DNA of 64,000 bases from a virus, in IMG/VR virus record IMGVR_UViG_3300010354_000002, positions 19,162 through 83,161 of that record; one strand, 5' to 3'. Position 1 is the first letter of the stretch. Each line of letters begins with the position of its first letter. Shown piece after piece: positions 45,201 to 52,688 of the stretch. The notes beneath the pieces were generated by a model. It saw nothing but the letters and a program-made list of their open reading frames with translations, made no database searches and had not been told where the DNA came from. Position numbers and translations under genes: made by a program.

Positions 45201-45310
45201 CCATCAACGGCCTGCCGGGGACGGGTGTAATGCGCCCAAATACCGGCGGGTCTGCTATGGCAACCAACATGGCAATGTTCAATAACAGTGTCTACAGGGA
45301 TGCAACCTAA
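42209..45310 (+). CDS. tape measure protein
   Basis: A 1033-residue protein whose length and place, after the tail chaperone, identify it as the ruler of a long tail. It begins with a short helix (RISTQVEGLQQALSDIQTLR), a Gly-rich region (residues about 34-60, containing GGGGGTGGGGGMQGGGGGG) and Pro/Thr/Gln-rich linker (residues 60-105), then long helical stretches with hydrophobic Ala/Gly segments (residues about 230-285, LGVLGAGAAIGAGYVAGNMA) that could insert into the host membrane during DNA ejection. It ends in a disordered Asn-rich tail. There is no ribosome site before the ATG. Confidence 0.85.
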   Translation: MADIRISTQVEGLQQALSDIQTLRSQLEALGTMNVGGGGGTGGGGGMQGGGGGGAAGTSSAGTVPIPPSFPGQNSAGNGSSTPAQQTGPAPTNTPVNTQSQNHLQQAVHADQVQANMLAAGENVAKAALQGGQMVAGATGIAGGFGFQMAAQFGQQSFLHISESVNHLRDMASTLRELRGTGANSISSLLTAQQSATANFLAVEDAARKGWADGPTLEAARKAEIAAIEKLMAARAGVGASTMGMLQGAAGLGLGVLGAGAAIGAGYVAGNMAAGAYTAMEMEAEMIRDEPSREYMRAVGNRLGLGLDTRAEEIAIARSRQGYGQRIANINAFGASFEGKFLDFFSGGFTAAKRRERIIELEDRQAREETRILEIEAPTMELQRLFANGGSKEDWNRYRQRLGSAGPRGKDEIIRNQAVAMMGAEIGLGAEGMVGAFTNSGLSDIDRLTTEERTKALASIGVQSYTNLGIRGSLNTMVSGNLNAALASLDFDAIRSFGAVSAGLQGKQGTVASDTEYRRIQQIQEELVKLDYNQNIGMGQRQVNQSEIGAIRSGVMGVGASTDAAIFNIYGKQAATYQPQIEMLRRQIQLTAGNPLVQQQYIAELNNVMGAQLQANDQQFGFMDMVGRQQERLTGAAAGAGVTEAMLFGSMGDRASAIRGTVDPYRMAAGRLEAQMQRMMTGQESYTEEKYRDVMTQLIQAQEGLVKSTINAEKAVFGLSYTFEQSRQQISGAQASTQLIKGYGGVGASSDYLDMQNANQNILSTAESELQKYRSMGLAEDSQEVMGAKQRIANAKMEIAKMPQTIINAPFRAETTEAVAESQFALQMVGMLPGGFGIRRELMGSAIGGLGRERQELDQQLEIARQAAGGELSPGDMAAYNQRRRQITGQQIGLLSEMSYGWQNRLMSTISGAPDMSAITPMLSNRAAIGAGIRSPFFGANLSDLEEGIESSLLVGTMAGAQTPAGLASSAFTNAPKTVSMRGNPLTNPFEGAKLEVTINGLPGTGVMRPNTGGSAMATNMAMFNNSVYRDAT

Positions 45311-45999
45311 CTGCGATAAGCCTTGATGACGTAATCCACAGGCAGGTCAAATGCTCTCGCCAACCGCGCAATGCGGGATTGGGGGAACCTAGACTTGCCT
45401 GTCTCCCATCGGCCTACAGTAGCCACAGTCACGCGCATGCGCACCGCGAACACCGTGTCAGGCATGCATAGCGTGTCTCGTGTCTCTTTGATCCAAGCAC
45501 CAAACCGCTGGGGGTTGTTGGCCGCGTGCAGGGACGCAGTGATTTGATCAACGGAGATGCCAAGCGCATCGGCAATGTAGGCGTGCGCTTCGTCCCAGAC
45601 TGGCCCAGATGATTCCTCCCAACGACGCCACACATGGGTACTGACGCATGCAGCATCCGCCGCTTCTGGCACCATCATCCTGCGTAAACGGCGATAGTTG
45701 CGGATGACCTTATGACCGGTGCTCAACGGCATGATCGAGTCCTCCACCGCAAACCATTGCGTATGGGTCGGTTCTGATCCCGGAATAAAGTGGGATTCAA
45801 CCATGGCCGCTAACGCCACAAGTTTGTCAACGATGGTATAACTAAGACGCTTGTTGTCAACGGCGTTGCGGATGGTCTTTACGCCTACGTCTGCCAATGC
45901 AGCGAGTTCTCGTTGGGTAAGCCCCGTCTTCGCCATTAGTGCGGTCAGGTATATGCCGGGGTGCGATGCATCAAATACAGGAAAACTTCGTAATGCCAC
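45307..45999 (-). CDS. regulator with two or three XRE-type HTH domains
   Basis: A 230-residue protein (if the GTG at 45999 is the start; an in-frame ATG 60 bp upstream has no ribosome site). Two helix-turn-helix units are clear: near the N-terminus MAKTGLTQRELAALADVGVK, TIRNAVDNKRLS; and at the C-terminus RMRVTVATVGRWETGKSRFP with QSRIARLARAFDLPVDYVI. A central helical region with MMVPEAADAACVSTHVWRRW looks like a third unit. Multi-HTH repressors are uncommon. It is the only reverse gene in this stretch and is divergent from the SWIM gene, overlapping its start region. Confidence 0.65.
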   Translation of the reverse strand: MALRSFPVFDASHPGIYLTALMAKTGLTQRELAALADVGVKTIRNAVDNKRLSYTIVDKLVALAAMVESHFIPGSEPTHTQWFAVEDSIMPLSTGHKVIRNYRRLRRMMVPEAADAACVSTHVWRRWEESSGPVWDEAHAYIADALGISVDQITASLHAANNPQRFGAWIKETRDTLCMPDTVFAVRMRVTVATVGRWETGKSRFPQSRIARLARAFDLPVDYVIKAYRS

Positions 46000-46523
46000 A
46001 CGGACGAGATACCACAGTGGCCACCGATGCCCCAAGAAATTTGAGGGCAATAGCCACAACTATTTACCGCGGCTTATCCAACGACTTCTCTTGTCGAGAG
46101 TTAGGCAACGGCATATGGACAGTACAGTCAATCAGTGAGAAAGACGGCGGGATTGTGTTGCAGTCGCCTTACGTCGTGGACATCGTTGCAGGGACGTGTA
46201 CCTGTTTGGGGTTTGCGCATATGCAGACATGCAAACATGTCATAGCCGCCTTGCGCAGGGCGGCTCATCATGGTCGTGTAGAACACGCAGGTGTGGACGG
46301 CTTGTTCGTCGTAGCGGACAATGGGATTCCCCGTAGCATCACCGAGTCTGGCAAAAGGATGTTGATGTGCTTCCTAAGTTACGAGGATGCCCTTCAGGTG
46401 CCACGGGATGAGGCTTCATCCATTGTGCCGCTTGAGGCGCACTCGTTGGACATGGGCTACAACGGTATCAATCTTATGGTAGGCAAGTTTGTTATTACAA
46501 TGTGGGAACGCAACCTTGGTTAA
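45993..46523 (+). CDS. SWIM zinc-finger protein
   Basis: A 176-residue protein. Residues about 58-90 contain VVDIVAGTCTCLGFAHMQTC and KHVIAAL, giving the SWIM signature CxC-x8-CxH. SWIM domains bind DNA or proteins and are found near mobile or recombination functions. Upstream, residues 1-45 have an N-terminal domain with NFSC-like residues (IYRGLSNDFSCRELGNGIWT); downstream is an alpha/beta domain with LMCFLSYEDALQVPRDEASS. The ATG at 45993 follows a CAGGA site. Lying just upstream of the terminase cluster, it might act as a DNA-binding packaging factor; this is speculative. Confidence 0.65.
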   Translation: MPHGRDTTVATDAPRNLRAIATTIYRGLSNDFSCRELGNGIWTVQSISEKDGGIVLQSPYVVDIVAGTCTCLGFAHMQTCKHVIAALRRAAHHGRVEHAGVDGLFVVADNGIPRSITESGKRMLMCFLSYEDALQVPRDEASSIVPLEAHSLDMGYNGINLMVGKFVITMWERNLG

Positions 46524-47004
46524 TCACAAGGTGGTGCTACGCCCAACCTATTTCGACACTACAGCGCAGATGACGCTGGTTGCGATAGACAACAACCGGT
46601 TGCAACGACACGGCATATGGAAGTCGCTCAAGGCCGTGTGTCCAGAGATTGAAAATGGGTTTGACGTTGAGGCCGAACTGTCCGAGCCTCACGAGCCTAT
46701 AGGCGTCATCATAGTGCGCCGCCCGATAAACGATAGAGCCAATGCCGTGATCGGGGTTATCGTCCGCCGGGAGCCTCTGATACCGTCAAACTTGTATGAA
46801 CAACTCGCACAAGCCTCGTGGCATATTGCATCGTATATGTTCCGAACGGGCTTTGATAGTGTCTCAATACCATCAGGGAAAATGTTCGGCACGGACACAG
46901 ACTGGGACGATTTTGCAATTCCCCTGTGGATGGCAACTACGTGGCTACCGGGATGCACCATGGAACGCATCCAAAGTCCTGTCGCTCGGAAGGCGTTGAT
47001 GTAA
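46516..47004 (+). CDS. unknown protein preceding the large terminase
   Basis: A 162-residue protein (if the TTG at 46516 is the start; a GTG 15 bp downstream is an alternative, and neither has a strong ribosome site). It contains a basic segment (NNRLQRHGIWKSLKAVCPEI), the strands GVIIVRRPINDRANAVIGVI and VRREPLIPSNLYEQL, and a helical C-terminus (WDDFAIPLWMATTWLPGCTM). Its overlap with the terminase ATG (TAATG) and position suggest a packaging partner such as a small terminase, but no helix-turn-helix is evident. Confidence 0.5.
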   Translation: MVNHKVVLRPTYFDTTAQMTLVAIDNNRLQRHGIWKSLKAVCPEIENGFDVEAELSEPHEPIGVIIVRRPINDRANAVIGVIVRREPLIPSNLYEQLAQASWHIASYMFRTGFDSVSIPSGKMFGTDTDWDDFAIPLWMATTWLPGCTMERIQSPVARKALM

Positions 47005-49031
47005 TGCCACTGCATCCTCAGATAGATCGCGTAAACACACTGTGTCAAAAGATGGGAATCTCGCGCACGGACGCAATGATCCTGCTACAGGCTCGCGACC
47101 TCCCCCTGCATGCGCTGACGTCCAGCGAGCGGTCGCACATCCATGACAAGGTTGTTTCGGCTACGCCCTCATGGAAATACGGCACAGAGCCAATGGGTAT
47201 TGAGCAGTTCTCCGTTGCACTTGACGGCGTGCCTTTGTCCGACTATCAAATCAGCACGTTGCATGCGTCTCGCCTACACACGGCACGGTCGCTTATAAGC
47301 CCCAACCGGGTGATCCAAGAGGGATGGTTCAAGTGGGGCAAGGGGGCCGGTAAAGACTGGCTTGCAGCACGCCTGATTGCTTGGTTTGGCTACGTCCTGT
47401 TGCACGTGGACGACGTTCATTCATGGCTGCGACCGGATGTAGCCATTGCCTCCGATGAACGCATTGACGTTCTGAACGTGGCTCCCAAGGGCGAGCACGC
47501 CAAGGCCGTCTTTTTTGAGTACCTTAGCCGCAACATTCGTCGTCCAGTTTTTGCGCCGTTCCTACTAGACGAAAAGAGGCAGATTCTGAAGGGCGAGATC
47601 CACTTCCCGCAGATCAACCTGCACTTGATCTCATTGAACTCCAGCGCATCTGGTGCGGACGGCTACAACCCGTTGATGTGGGTCATGGACGAAGCAGACG
47701 CATTTATGGACGGCGAAAACCGTAGCAACGCACAAGACCTGTACAAGATTCTCCGGTCGTCCTCTGCCACTCGATGGGGCACACGCTGGCTCGGTCTGGT
47801 GCTGTCTTATATGCGATCTGGCGACGGGTTCATGTCTCGCAGTATTGAGACGTTGCGCAAGGACGAACTGAATGTACCGGAGAACAAGCGGTATTGGTTC
47901 ATTGACGAGGCGGCTTCGTGGTCGGTGAACCCCAACATCAGCAGGGACGACCCGGTCATAGATGCGGACTACCGCAACGACCCCGTCACCGCCGCCGCTA
48001 TGTACGAGGGCATAGCACCTCCTGTCGTTGGTGGGTTCTTTGATACCCACGAGTTGATTGACGCCTCGCAAGGTTCGCAACCAGCCTTGGTCATAGGCCG
48101 CATCAGTACGGAAGACGAGTACATGTGGCGTGAGATGGAGGGCCGTTCCATCCCGTACATGCGGTACATCGTCGAAGCGGCAGTGCGAGAACCGGGTCGC
48201 AAATACTACCTCGGCACCGACGCCGGTGAGACTGGCGACGCCTTTGCGGTCAGCGTCTGGTCGTGCCCCGACCTTGAGTCAAACGTGCCGTCCCGGCTTT
48301 GTCCTACATGCATCCAAAGGTTTGAGTACGATGTCTCCGAGCATCGCGCGGCGAAGCCAGAAGAGGCGACCTCCCTGCAATGCGCCATGTGCAGTATGCG
48401 CCCGTTTGACATCCTTCCGTCCTACTACGGCGCAAACACGGCCACGCACGGCTGGATGGTCTTGGAACGGCAGGACGAGGAAGGGTTTGCCGAGACGTTC
48501 ATCAACGGAAAGCGCGTAAGCCTCCCCAAACTGCGTGAGGATTTCGTTCTGCGTGTTGCTCCGCGCAAGAGATGCCTTGAATATCCGCTCGGCGTGCTTG
48601 TTGACTTCCCTGCGATGGAACAGGCATTGGTGGACATCATCACGGGTCTGGGCGTAGCCTTCGTCAGGCTTGACCCTTGGCAGACTGTCCAGATGGGTCA
48701 GAGCCTAGCGGACAGGACTCGGGCCGATGTGGGCAAGGCTTCGTTCACCATGCCCGAGCAGTACCTGCGTGCGTTCCTGTGCAAGGTTTTGTTGAACAAT
48801 GGATGCTTGAAGTTCCTGCCACACGAGGACAGAGACCGAGAGTGGAAACAACTTATTCGCAAACGTCAGAGGATTGACCACCCTCAATATGGGTCGAAAG
48901 ACATATATGATGCTGAGTCAGTGGCAATTTGGCTTGCCATATGCGACCGGTTAGGAACGTTTGATTTGACATTCTTGACCGAGGAACGAACCGGCCAACA
49001 AGTCGCAATGGGACAGTATACTGATGCTTGA
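47004..49031 (+). CDS. terminase large subunit with a zinc-ribbon insert
   Basis: A 675-residue packaging motor. Walker A is GKGAGKD (residues 112-118), Walker B is LMWVMDEADAF (224-234). The nuclease domain begins at YYLGTDAGETGDAFAVSVW (Asp406) and includes VRLDPWQ (Asp557) and DIYDAESVAIWL near the C-terminus. Residues 433-463 contain CPTC and CAMC separated by 23 residues, a four-cysteine zinc-ribbon pattern placed right after the first nuclease strand; such an insert is not usual for TerL. The ATG overlaps the upstream stop. It packages DNA into proheads through the portal and cuts it at headful or cos sites. Confidence 0.9.
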   Translation: MPLHPQIDRVNTLCQKMGISRTDAMILLQARDLPLHALTSSERSHIHDKVVSATPSWKYGTEPMGIEQFSVALDGVPLSDYQISTLHASRLHTARSLISPNRVIQEGWFKWGKGAGKDWLAARLIAWFGYVLLHVDDVHSWLRPDVAIASDERIDVLNVAPKGEHAKAVFFEYLSRNIRRPVFAPFLLDEKRQILKGEIHFPQINLHLISLNSSASGADGYNPLMWVMDEADAFMDGENRSNAQDLYKILRSSSATRWGTRWLGLVLSYMRSGDGFMSRSIETLRKDELNVPENKRYWFIDEAASWSVNPNISRDDPVIDADYRNDPVTAAAMYEGIAPPVVGGFFDTHELIDASQGSQPALVIGRISTEDEYMWREMEGRSIPYMRYIVEAAVREPGRKYYLGTDAGETGDAFAVSVWSCPDLESNVPSRLCPTCIQRFEYDVSEHRAAKPEEATSLQCAMCSMRPFDILPSYYGANTATHGWMVLERQDEEGFAETFINGKRVSLPKLREDFVLRVAPRKRCLEYPLGVLVDFPAMEQALVDIITGLGVAFVRLDPWQTVQMGQSLADRTRADVGKASFTMPEQYLRAFLCKVLLNNGCLKFLPHEDRDREWKQLIRKRQRIDHPQYGSKDIYDAESVAIWLAICDRLGTFDLTFLTEERTGQQVAMGQYTDA

Positions 49032-49038
49032 GTTACGA

Positions 49039-49044
49039 TAAAAT
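49039..49044 (+). promoter_or_regulatory. possible -10-only late promoter after the terminase
   Basis: TAAAAT preceded by CGA, as at 62003-62010. No -35 box is seen. The gene downstream (49074) has a normal GGGGAG ribosome site, so an mRNA from here would have a leader of about 23 nt. Confidence 0.3.
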
Positions 49045-49073
49045 CACTGCGACCGCAAGTCGGGGAGACTAAC

Positions 49074-49451
49074 ATGAAGCCTATCGCCAGTCAAGGTCAA
49101 TTTTCAAGTCGTTTCATTCTGATTGAAACGACCATGGCCACTACTACTCAGAGCAACTACATTGACGCGCAGGGGCTATGTTTGGTTGGTCTGGAACTAC
49201 CAGCCGCAGGTGCAGCCGGTACGGCCAATATTCTTGAGAAACCTCGTTTTGTGGGCGATGCTGGCATTGAGTTGCGCAAAGAAGATGGCAGCCTGTTGGC
49301 GATCACGACTGCTAATGCTGCCCGGATTTATCGCTTCAGCCCCTTGCTGTTTCCGTCAGTGGGTGAGATTGCGCTCAAACTGAATACCAGCACAATTGCT
49401 GCTGGGACTACCATCGGCTTCTTGTTCATCAAGCCTCAGGGCGAACGCTAA
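49074..49451 (+). CDS. unknown virion-associated protein
   Basis: A 125-residue protein with a strong GGGGAG ribosome site. The sequence is a compact beta-rich domain (FSSRFILIETTMATTTQSNY, then GLELPAAGAAGTANILEKPR and IRFSPLLFPSVGEIALKLN-like region). Small decoration or head-fibre proteins have such a pattern, and its place beside terminase and endolysin fits a late gene. Not recognised as a known family. It overlaps the endolysin start by one base. Confidence 0.55.
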   Translation: MKPIASQGQFSSRFILIETTMATTTQSNYIDAQGLCLVGLELPAAGAAGTANILEKPRFVGDAGIELRKEDGSLLAITTANAARIYRFSPLLFPSVGEIALKLNTSTIAAGTTIGFLFIKPQGER

Positions 49452-50266
49452 TGGCTGGCATCGCACGGTTTGTTGGGCGATTCTTCGCCCCGGCAGACTT
49501 TGCGGCCTATGCCAAAGAGGCATCGAAGCACGGTTCATGGAATCCTGTGGGGATTACGATTCATCACACAGGTGCCCCGTCTCTGGCTCAAAGACCATAC
49601 GGGTTCACTGCTCAACATATGCAGAACATAAAATGGGGGTACGAGAACGACCGTGGTTGGTCGTCCGGCCCTCATTTTTTTGTTGACCAAAACGGCATAT
49701 GGGTTTTTGTTGATCCCGCATACCCGGGAATCCATGCTGTATCTTTCAACGACACGCATCATGGGCTAGAGATGCTGGGGAACTATGACTCCGAAAGTGT
49801 CAACACCGACGTCCTAGCCAATACTGCTATTTGTATTCGTGCGTGCATGAACGCATGGGGCTACGACAAATACAACTTCCACCGGGATTGCAAGCACACG
49901 AAGAAAACCTGCCCGGGTATCAAGATCACCCGTGCAATTATTGACAATGCGCTGACAGGCGTACCTTCCCCGGTCAAGGCGAAAGTGGTCGCCGAAGATG
50001 GGCAACAGGCATTTACAGAGACGATGATCGTTCAGGGGCGTTTGTATGTACCCGCTCGGTCATTCGCCGCATGGCTCGGCATCCCGAAATCCTATCTTTA
50101 CTACAGCGAAGATGGGCTTCACATTGACGGTGACCCCGTTGATGGCGACATCCTTGTAGGGCAGGTTTGCTGGGTTCCCGTCGTCGAAATGGCGCATCAC
50201 GCCAAGGCCAAAGTGACTTGGGATGAAGCGACAAAAACAGCATTCATTGCGAGGCCCTTGGGATGA
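49451..50266 (+). CDS. N-acetylmuramoyl-L-alanine amidase (endolysin)
   Basis: A 271-residue enzyme. Residues about 25-165 form an Amidase_2/PGRP domain: VGITIHHTGAPSLA (zinc His 38/39), WSSGPHFFVDQNGIWVFVDP, LEMLGNYD and the second ligand group NFHRDCKHTKKTCPG (His144/149, Cys154). The enzyme cuts the amide bond between muramic acid and the stem peptide and releases progeny. Residues about 190-268 (IVQGRLYVPARSFAAWLGIP, then VCWVPVVEMAHHAKAKVTWD) resemble a copper amine oxidase N-terminal-like domain that may bind the cell wall. No signal peptide is seen. It is followed by a membrane gene, as in lysis cassettes. Confidence 0.88.
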   Translation: MAGIARFVGRFFAPADFAAYAKEASKHGSWNPVGITIHHTGAPSLAQRPYGFTAQHMQNIKWGYENDRGWSSGPHFFVDQNGIWVFVDPAYPGIHAVSFNDTHHGLEMLGNYDSESVNTDVLANTAICIRACMNAWGYDKYNFHRDCKHTKKTCPGIKITRAIIDNALTGVPSPVKAKVVAEDGQQAFTETMIVQGRLYVPARSFAAWLGIPKSYLYYSEDGLHIDGDPVDGDILVGQVCWVPVVEMAHHAKAKVTWDEATKTAFIARPLG

Positions 50267-50559
50267 ATTTGACATTTTCGGTTGGCGACATTCTTAGCGT
50301 GATCACGATCTTGTTTGTGGTTGTGGGTAGTCACCTGCGTCTTGAAAACCGGCTGACCAAAATCGAGACACGGGACGAGGAACGTAGCAAGGCCAACGAA
50401 AAGAACGAATCCGAGCAGTCGCAGTGGCGCAGTCAGATTGACGCTAAACTGACCCAATTCAACGAGCGTCTTATGACCATGGATAATCGCATGCACTCGC
50501 AAGAACAGGGCATGATTCGTATTGAGCAACGCCTCAAGGATGTAGAGGGTGCGCGCTAA
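50263..50559 (+). CDS. holin/spanin-like small membrane protein
   Basis: A 98-residue protein with a hydrophobic segment (SVGDILSVITILFVVVGSHL, residues 6-25) followed by a charged coiled coil (RLENRLTKIETRDEERSKAN, then QWRSQIDAKLTQFNERLMTM). Single-span proteins with a cytoplasmic or periplasmic coiled coil next to the endolysin often serve as holins or spanin-like partners. It overlaps the endolysin stop (ATGA). The class cannot be decided from sequence alone. Confidence 0.6.
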   Translation: MNLTFSVGDILSVITILFVVVGSHLRLENRLTKIETRDEERSKANEKNESEQSQWRSQIDAKLTQFNERLMTMDNRMHSQEQGMIRIEQRLKDVEGAR

Positions 50560-50783
50560 TGGCTGTTTGCTATCAGAACTATCGTGTTGAGCGCATTAAC
50601 GGTCGCCTTCGTATGTACGGGGAAGTTGTCGTGGACGATGTGGTAGTGGGAAGCCTTGGTGAAGATGGCATTGACTTCAACGACTGGTTTCTCGGGCAGC
50701 CAGAGGCTATTCAGCAGGACATTGCTTTGACTGCGGGATTGCAGTTTGTCTTGCCGATGCTTGTGCCTCCAAGTCAGGAGTGA
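50559..50783 (+). CDS. unknown small late protein
   Basis: A 74-residue beta-rich protein (VERINGRLRMYGEVVVDDVV, then GEDGIDFNDWFLGQPEAIQQ). It is joined to its neighbours by overlaps and ends just before the spike gene. No family recognised; it may belong to the tail tip. Confidence 0.5.
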   Translation: MAVCYQNYRVERINGRLRMYGEVVVDDVVVGSLGEDGIDFNDWFLGQPEAIQQDIALTAGLQFVLPMLVPPSQE

Positions 50784-50784
50784 G

Positions 50785-51978
50785 ATGGCAACCTACTACA
50801 TCAACTGGAATACTGGGAGCGACTCAAACAATGGACTGTCCATAGCAACTGCATGGAAGACTATTGGGAAAGCCGTTTCTGCAAACAACGTATTTCCTAA
50901 TCAGGAAAACACGTATTACATTGCCGCTGGTCACTACCCGAATTTTACGACGAACTTTACCCTGACAGGCATCACCACTCCCTCACGTCAGTATTTTGTG
51001 GGCGATACAAACGGTGCAATCTTTGGAAACAAGGGACAAGTCGTGGTGTCGCCGTGGAATGATGGCACTGTTGTAACGGACCTTAATGCCAACCCTACAA
51101 CCGTCAACAGTGCGGCTTCGCTTCGGCCACAGCATGGAAATCTCACGTTCCAAAACATTACGTTCTGGGGTAGTTCTGGAGCCAACAGGACGGCTGTCGC
51201 AACCTTCAATGGTTGGGCGAGTGGACTTCAATTCCTAAAGTGCGCCTTCATTGGCGGTCCATCACAGGCTGTAAACATTGCTCACTCAGCAAACGACACA
51301 CAGGCAGGCGCATTCACGACCCCTAGAAACTGCCTTTTTGAGAATTGCGTTTTCATGTCGGCTGGTGCTGGTCTGGCAATCCAGACATTTTTCAATAACG
51401 TTGCCAACTTTGACTTGGGGTTGACGTTGCGCAACTGCCTGTTTGTAGTTGGCAATCAGGGTGTCCGCAAGGATGCGCCAACCCAGCCGTTCACTGGGGC
51501 AGGGTACACACTGACCGCTGGAGGTGGCACAATGGTCAACTCCACATGCGTTGCCAACAGGGAGGGCATTTGGGTCGCCGCAGGCAACTCCACCGCTTTC
51601 CCATTCAGGCTGATCAACAACTGCATTACATTGTCGCAAAACGTAGGTGTTAATGCGGGAGCATCTGGGGTCATCACCGGCCAGCGTAACAGGATTGTTC
51701 AGAACCTTACAAACTCATCCAACTACACTGGCACCAATGACATTACTGGAGGCATCGTAGGTCTGGATGCCCTGACTGGGCTTTTGCACAACACTGGTTC
51801 ACTAGAATTCTTCATGCCGAGCGTGTCTGGTGTGTTGCAGGGGCAGGGGATTACTTCTGCGGAAACGCCTTCCGTTGATATACTTGGTTACACAAGGCCA
51901 AGCCCGATCAGCATCGGTGCTCTGGAGGCCAACTCGTTGGGGTCTGGGCCTCTTGTCGGCGGGAAACTGATTCAATGA
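50785..51978 (+). CDS. right-handed beta-helix tail spike / receptor-binding protein
   Basis: A 397-residue protein. The N-terminus (YYINWNTGSDSNNGLSIATA, WKTIGKAVSANNVFPNQENT) is the typical opening of pectate-lyase-like proteins. The body has repeated aliphatic-Asn strands (NLTFQNITFWGSSGANRTAV, LFENCVFMSAGAGLAIQTFF, LTLRNCLFVVGNQGVRKD), the coil repeats of a right-handed beta-helix. Such proteins form trimeric spikes that bind or cleave host surface polysaccharide. AGGAG lies 6 nt before the ATG. No catalytic residues are obvious. Confidence 0.8.
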   Translation: MATYYINWNTGSDSNNGLSIATAWKTIGKAVSANNVFPNQENTYYIAAGHYPNFTTNFTLTGITTPSRQYFVGDTNGAIFGNKGQVVVSPWNDGTVVTDLNANPTTVNSAASLRPQHGNLTFQNITFWGSSGANRTAVATFNGWASGLQFLKCAFIGGPSQAVNIAHSANDTQAGAFTTPRNCLFENCVFMSAGAGLAIQTFFNNVANFDLGLTLRNCLFVVGNQGVRKDAPTQPFTGAGYTLTAGGGTMVNSTCVANREGIWVAAGNSTAFPFRLINNCITLSQNVGVNAGASGVITGQRNRIVQNLTNSSNYTGTNDITGGIVGLDALTGLLHNTGSLEFFMPSVSGVLQGQGITSAETPSVDILGYTRPSPISIGALEANSLGSGPLVGGKLIQ

Positions 51979-52667
51979 TTACCTACATCGGCGACTACAG
52001 GACTGGCTCTACCATCTACTTCCCGTGGGGAACCAATGCAGTTGATGGATCGGCGTTGTCGCGCACGACCGACGGCACGATCCGCATCTACAAGAACAAC
52101 TCCACTACGCACCGAAGCAGCCAGAGTGGTATCACCGACACCAAGGCGTTTGCCGGTGTGGTTGGCTACAACGTGCTGACAATCAACCTTGCAGACAATA
52201 GCGACGCAGGGTTTTACGCTGCGGGAAACGACTACAGCGTGCTTCTGTTTGGAGCAGTCATTGACGGCAGAACTATCAATTCATCGCTGTGCAGTTTCAG
52301 TATTGACAACCGAATCTTCAAGCCGCTCGTTTATCCAATTACGACTCCGCTTGGCACGGAGACTCGATACACGTTGATTTTTGGTCAGAACTCTACACTG
52401 CCCGTGCGCGAGGAGATAATTCAGGATGCGTCGCGAAACCCTGTAGACCTTTCCGGTGCATACAGTGTTTTGTATACACTGACACCAACTGGTGGTGGTA
52501 CAACGATCACCGGGTCTGGCACGGTAGTGGACGGTGAGGCAGGGCGAGTGCGATACGAATGGCAAGCAGGAGACCTGTCCGTGACCGGCGACTATCGTGA
52601 ACGCTGGGAAATCAACACTGGTGCCGGTGTGCTTATAGTCACCGGACCTATTATCAAGGTCGTTTGA
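51975..52667 (+). CDS. fibre/baseplate protein sharing a C-terminal module
   Basis: A 230-residue protein. Residues about 120-230 (ITTPLGTETRYTLIFGQNST, LPVREEIIQDASRNPVDLSG and VRYEWQAGDLSVTGDYRERW) match residues 768-880 of the 55272-57914 protein, including the same last residues (IIKVV against LIKVV). The pattern (directive-Leu-Ser/Thr-Gly, x, GxVxYxWQAGD, GxYxERW) resembles BppU-type baseplate upper domains. The N-terminal 115 residues are different and beta-rich. It overlaps the spike stop by 4 bp. Shared C-termini suggest they attach to the same structural partner. Confidence 0.7.
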   Translation: MITYIGDYRTGSTIYFPWGTNAVDGSALSRTTDGTIRIYKNNSTTHRSSQSGITDTKAFAGVVGYNVLTINLADNSDAGFYAAGNDYSVLLFGAVIDGRTINSSLCSFSIDNRIFKPLVYPITTPLGTETRYTLIFGQNSTLPVREEIIQDASRNPVDLSGAYSVLYTLTPTGGGTTITGSGTVVDGEAGRVRYEWQAGDLSVTGDYRERWEINTGAGVLIVTGPIIKVV

Positions 52668-52688
52668 CGACCAAGGAGGTAATCAATC

